Positions 5,759-6,989 of a stretch of 6,989 bases of DNA are shown here, piece after piece. Numbering within the stretch: the stretch's first letter is position 1; each line of letters starts with the position of its first letter. The DNA lies in NCBI GenBank assembly GCA_964644675.1, contig CAZXWK010000071.1, positions 1-6,989 on the forward strand. Direction: 5' to 3'. Both the position numbers and the translations under genes were made by a program. The notes below the pieces were generated by a model. That model ran no database searches. It saw only the letters and a program-made list of their open reading frames with translations, and was not told where the DNA came from. The DNA is from CAZXWK01 sp964644675. GTDB lineage: Bacteria; Actinomycetota; Coriobacteriia; Anaerosomatales; JAAXUF01.

Positions 5759-6543
5759 TGGTTTTCGCGGCGGTCCTGTACACCGAATTCCTCAAACTCC
5801 GCCGGTGCAAGGTGACCTGGGCAACGCTCGCCGCGTTCTCGCTCGCGCCCCTCGGGATCGCGCTGTTCATGTGGATCGTCCGGGAGCCGGGGCGGGCCGC
5901 GCAGCTCGGCCTGCTCGGCGCGAAGGCGAACCTCGCGGGTCTCGAAGCCACGTGGCCGGCATTCGCTTACATGCTCACGATCATCGCGGGCGTCGGCGGG
6001 ATGCTGCTGCTCTCGTTCGTCGTCGCGTACGTGTTCGGGCGCGAGTACGCGGATGGAACGGCGAAGAACCTGCTCGCGCTGCCGGTCGGCCGGCACTGGT
6101 TCGTCGTGGCGAAGCTCGTCGTCGCGGCCGCGTGGTGGCTGGTGCTGGTCTTGGCGGTGCTGGTCGAGGCATTCGTGCTCGGGTTCGCACTGGGCCTGCC
6201 GGGGTTCTCGGCGCAGGTCGCCGGGTCGATGATCGCGGGCGCGCTGCTCGCTGCAGCCGTGTCGTACCTGGTCGTGCCGGTCGTGGCGTGGATCACCGTC
6301 GCCGGGCGCGGGTACATGGCGCCGCTGGGCTTCGCGATCGCGATGATGGCGCTCGGTAACCTCTTCGGAAAGACCGGCTGGTCGGTGTGGTTCCCCTGGT
6401 CGATCGTCCCGACGCTCGTGGGCATGGTCGGCAAGCCCGTCGATTCGCTTCCCGCCGGCAGCTACGTGGTGCTGGCACTCACGTTCGCGGGCGGCATCGT
6501 GGCCACCGTGCTGCAGTTGCGCCTTGCCGACAACGTGCAGTAG
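5758..6543 (+). CDS. ABC-2 type permease
   Basis: This 261-residue integral membrane protein has about six hydrophobic segments, near residues 20-41, 69-93, 114-145, 155-182, 187-203 and 235-253. The block REYADGTAKNLLALPVGR (95-112), between segments 2 and 3, is the hallmark of ABC-2 permeases of the bacitracin/lantibiotic-immunity and NatB-like type. It should form the channel powered by the ATPase encoded just upstream, with which it overlaps by one base (TGATG). A GTG at 5755 is in frame and would add one residue. No RBS stronger than GGGTGGTG is seen, consistent with coupled translation. Length is normal for a half-size ABC-2 subunit; a homodimer with two ATPases is the expected form. 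Exporter function is firm; the substrate is unknown. Confidence 0.92.
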   Translation: MVFAAVLYTEFLKLRRCKVTWATLAAFSLAPLGIALFMWIVREPGRAAQLGLLGAKANLAGLEATWPAFAYMLTIIAGVGGMLLLSFVVAYVFGREYADGTAKNLLALPVGRHWFVVAKLVVAAAWWLVLVLAVLVEAFVLGFALGLPGFSAQVAGSMIAGALLAAAVSYLVVPVVAWITVAGRGYMAPLGFAIAMMALGNLFGKTGWSVWFPWSIVPTLVGMVGKPVDSLPAGSYVVLALTFAGGIVATVLQLRLADNVQ

Positions 6544-6561
6544 CCCGGTGGCCGCGGGCTA
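6541..6561. terminator. Bidirectional palindrome built from the two convergent stop codons
   Basis: The arms TAGCCCG (6541-6547) and CGGGCTA (6555-6561) are perfect reverse complements with a 7-base loop. The first three bases are the permease stop TAG and the last three are the TAG of the opposing 2TM gene. Symmetry lets the hairpin form in both transcripts. There is no T-run, so its strength as a terminator is uncertain. Confidence 0.5.
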
Positions 6562-6855
6562 CGCCGTCGGCAACGGACCCGACGTTCCGCCGCGCAGCTT
6601 GTCCATCTCGCGCTCGATGCGCTCCTCCGAGGGCTCGCGGCCCCCGATGAAGACCGCGATGCCGTGGAAGGCGAGGCCGATGCCCCAGCCGATCAGCGTC
6701 CAGACCGGCCAATACCCGGCCCCCGGCGTGACGACCGCCCACTGGATGAACAGCAGCGAGTTGACCACCACGTAGATCGCAAGGTGGATGAAGAAGCCGC
6801 GTCGTGCTTCGAGACGCTCGACGGCCTGCGTGCGGATTCGCTCGTCCGTGTCCAT
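6559..6855 (-). CDS. 2TM-domain small membrane protein
   Basis: This is a 98-residue protein with a charged N-terminus (MDTDERIRTQAVERLEARR), two hydrophobic helices (about 21-43 and 49-71) joined by a short PGAGYWP turn, and a charged tail with an EERIEREMDKLR helix. The pattern RRGFFIHLAIYVVVN followed by GWGIGLAFHGIAVF is that of the 2TM domain family (PF13239), found alone or fused to sensor kinases and regulators. Molecular function is not established. GTG at 6858 and ATG at 6855 are adjacent in-frame starts; GAGGAGGT (6864-6871) serves either, and ATG is preferred here only by codon. It converges with the ABC-2 permease, with 15 bases between stop codons. There is no sign that the two are functionally linked. 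Confidence 0.83.
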   Translation of the reverse strand: MDTDERIRTQAVERLEARRGFFIHLAIYVVVNSLLFIQWAVVTPGAGYWPVWTLIGWGIGLAFHGIAVFIGGREPSEERIEREMDKLRGGTSGPLPTA

Positions 6856-6863
6856 CACGGACC

Positions 6864-6871
6864 ACCTCCTC
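6864..6871 (-). promoter_or_regulatory. Strong Shine-Dalgarno for the 2TM gene
   Basis: The minus-strand reading GAGGAGGT lies 5 bases from the GTG at 6858 and 8 bases from the ATG at 6855, so it supports the gene but does not settle which start is used. Confidence 0.75.
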
Positions 6872-6937
6872 GTTCGAACCCCACACCTTCTTCCTACCCG
6901 CGTGCCCGCGGCAGCCGTGCGGGACGGCGCGCGGCGG

Positions 6938-6989
6938 TCAGCGACATGCCATCGCCAGGTCCGCGCGCAGCTTCTCGAGCATCACGGGG
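6938..6989 (-). CDS. Possible C-terminal end of a gene entering from the right edge
   Basis: The minus-strand frame read from the right edge gives PVMLEKLRADLAMACR and then TGA at 6940-6938. The amphipathic, Leu/Ala/Arg-rich end looks like a helical C-terminus, and the 82 bases to the 2TM start look intergenic. Seventeen codons are too few to name a family or be sure it is coding. Confidence 0.35.
   Translation of the reverse strand, partial: PVMLEKLRADLAMACR

Noticed and set aside
6871..6880. GTTCGAAC, resembling a tRNA T-loop
   Set aside because: No flanking T-stem complement, anticodon arm or acceptor stem could be found on either strand.
6897..6923. Imperfect hairpin right of the 2TM gene
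   Set aside because: The 8-bp stem needs two G-U pairs and forms only in plus-strand RNA, where no gene ends; probably chance in GC-rich DNA.

Overview
This is a GC-rich (roughly two thirds G+C by eye), gene-dense bacterial chromosome segment. Strong GAGGAG-type ribosome binding sites, GTG starts, a large haem c content and a secreted single-haem protein with a beta-sandwich-like tail suggest an anaerobic or facultative actinobacterium, perhaps of the Coriobacteriia/Anaerosomatales type. That placement is inference from gene style; no rRNA or marker gene is present. There are no tRNAs, insertion sequences, CRISPR arrays or phage genes.

Left half (1-3787), all on the minus strand. In transcription order: a short-chain dehydrogenase/reductase (3787-2843), a secreted monohaem cytochrome-like protein (2734-2189), a small flavodoxin of the HemG-like type (1973-1479), a membrane-anchored octahaem cytochrome c resembling the NapC/NirT group (1323-406), and the first 99 codons of an AzlC-type branched-chain amino-acid exporter subunit (298 to beyond the left edge). 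The gaps are 53 to 215 bases and several hold perfect or near-perfect hairpins just after stop codons, so these look like short separate transcription units sharing a redox theme rather than one tight operon. The octahaem protein could pass electrons from the quinone pool to periplasmic or extracellular partners, and the monohaem protein is a possible partner. The flavodoxin may serve haem synthesis or general electron transfer.

Right half. A divergent intergenic region (3788-3980) with a small direct repeat and a weak promoter-like element separates the SDR from a plus-strand operon: a PLP-dependent cysteine synthase-family enzyme (3981-4976), an ABC ATPase (4979-5758) and an ABC-2 permease (5758-6543). 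The gaps are 2 bases and then a 1-base TGATG overlap, so the three are very probably co-transcribed and translationally coupled. A minus-strand 2TM-domain protein (6855-6559) converges on this operon. The two stop codons lie in the two arms of one palindrome. The right edge (6938-6989) may hold the last codons of another minus-strand gene.

Nothing here is clearly a new defence or mobile system. The items most worth a second look are the CX3CH first haem site of the octahaem protein, the haem-plus-beta-sandwich secreted protein with a possible leader ORF, the pairing of a cysteine-synthase-like enzyme with an ABC-2 exporter, and the stop-codon palindrome.
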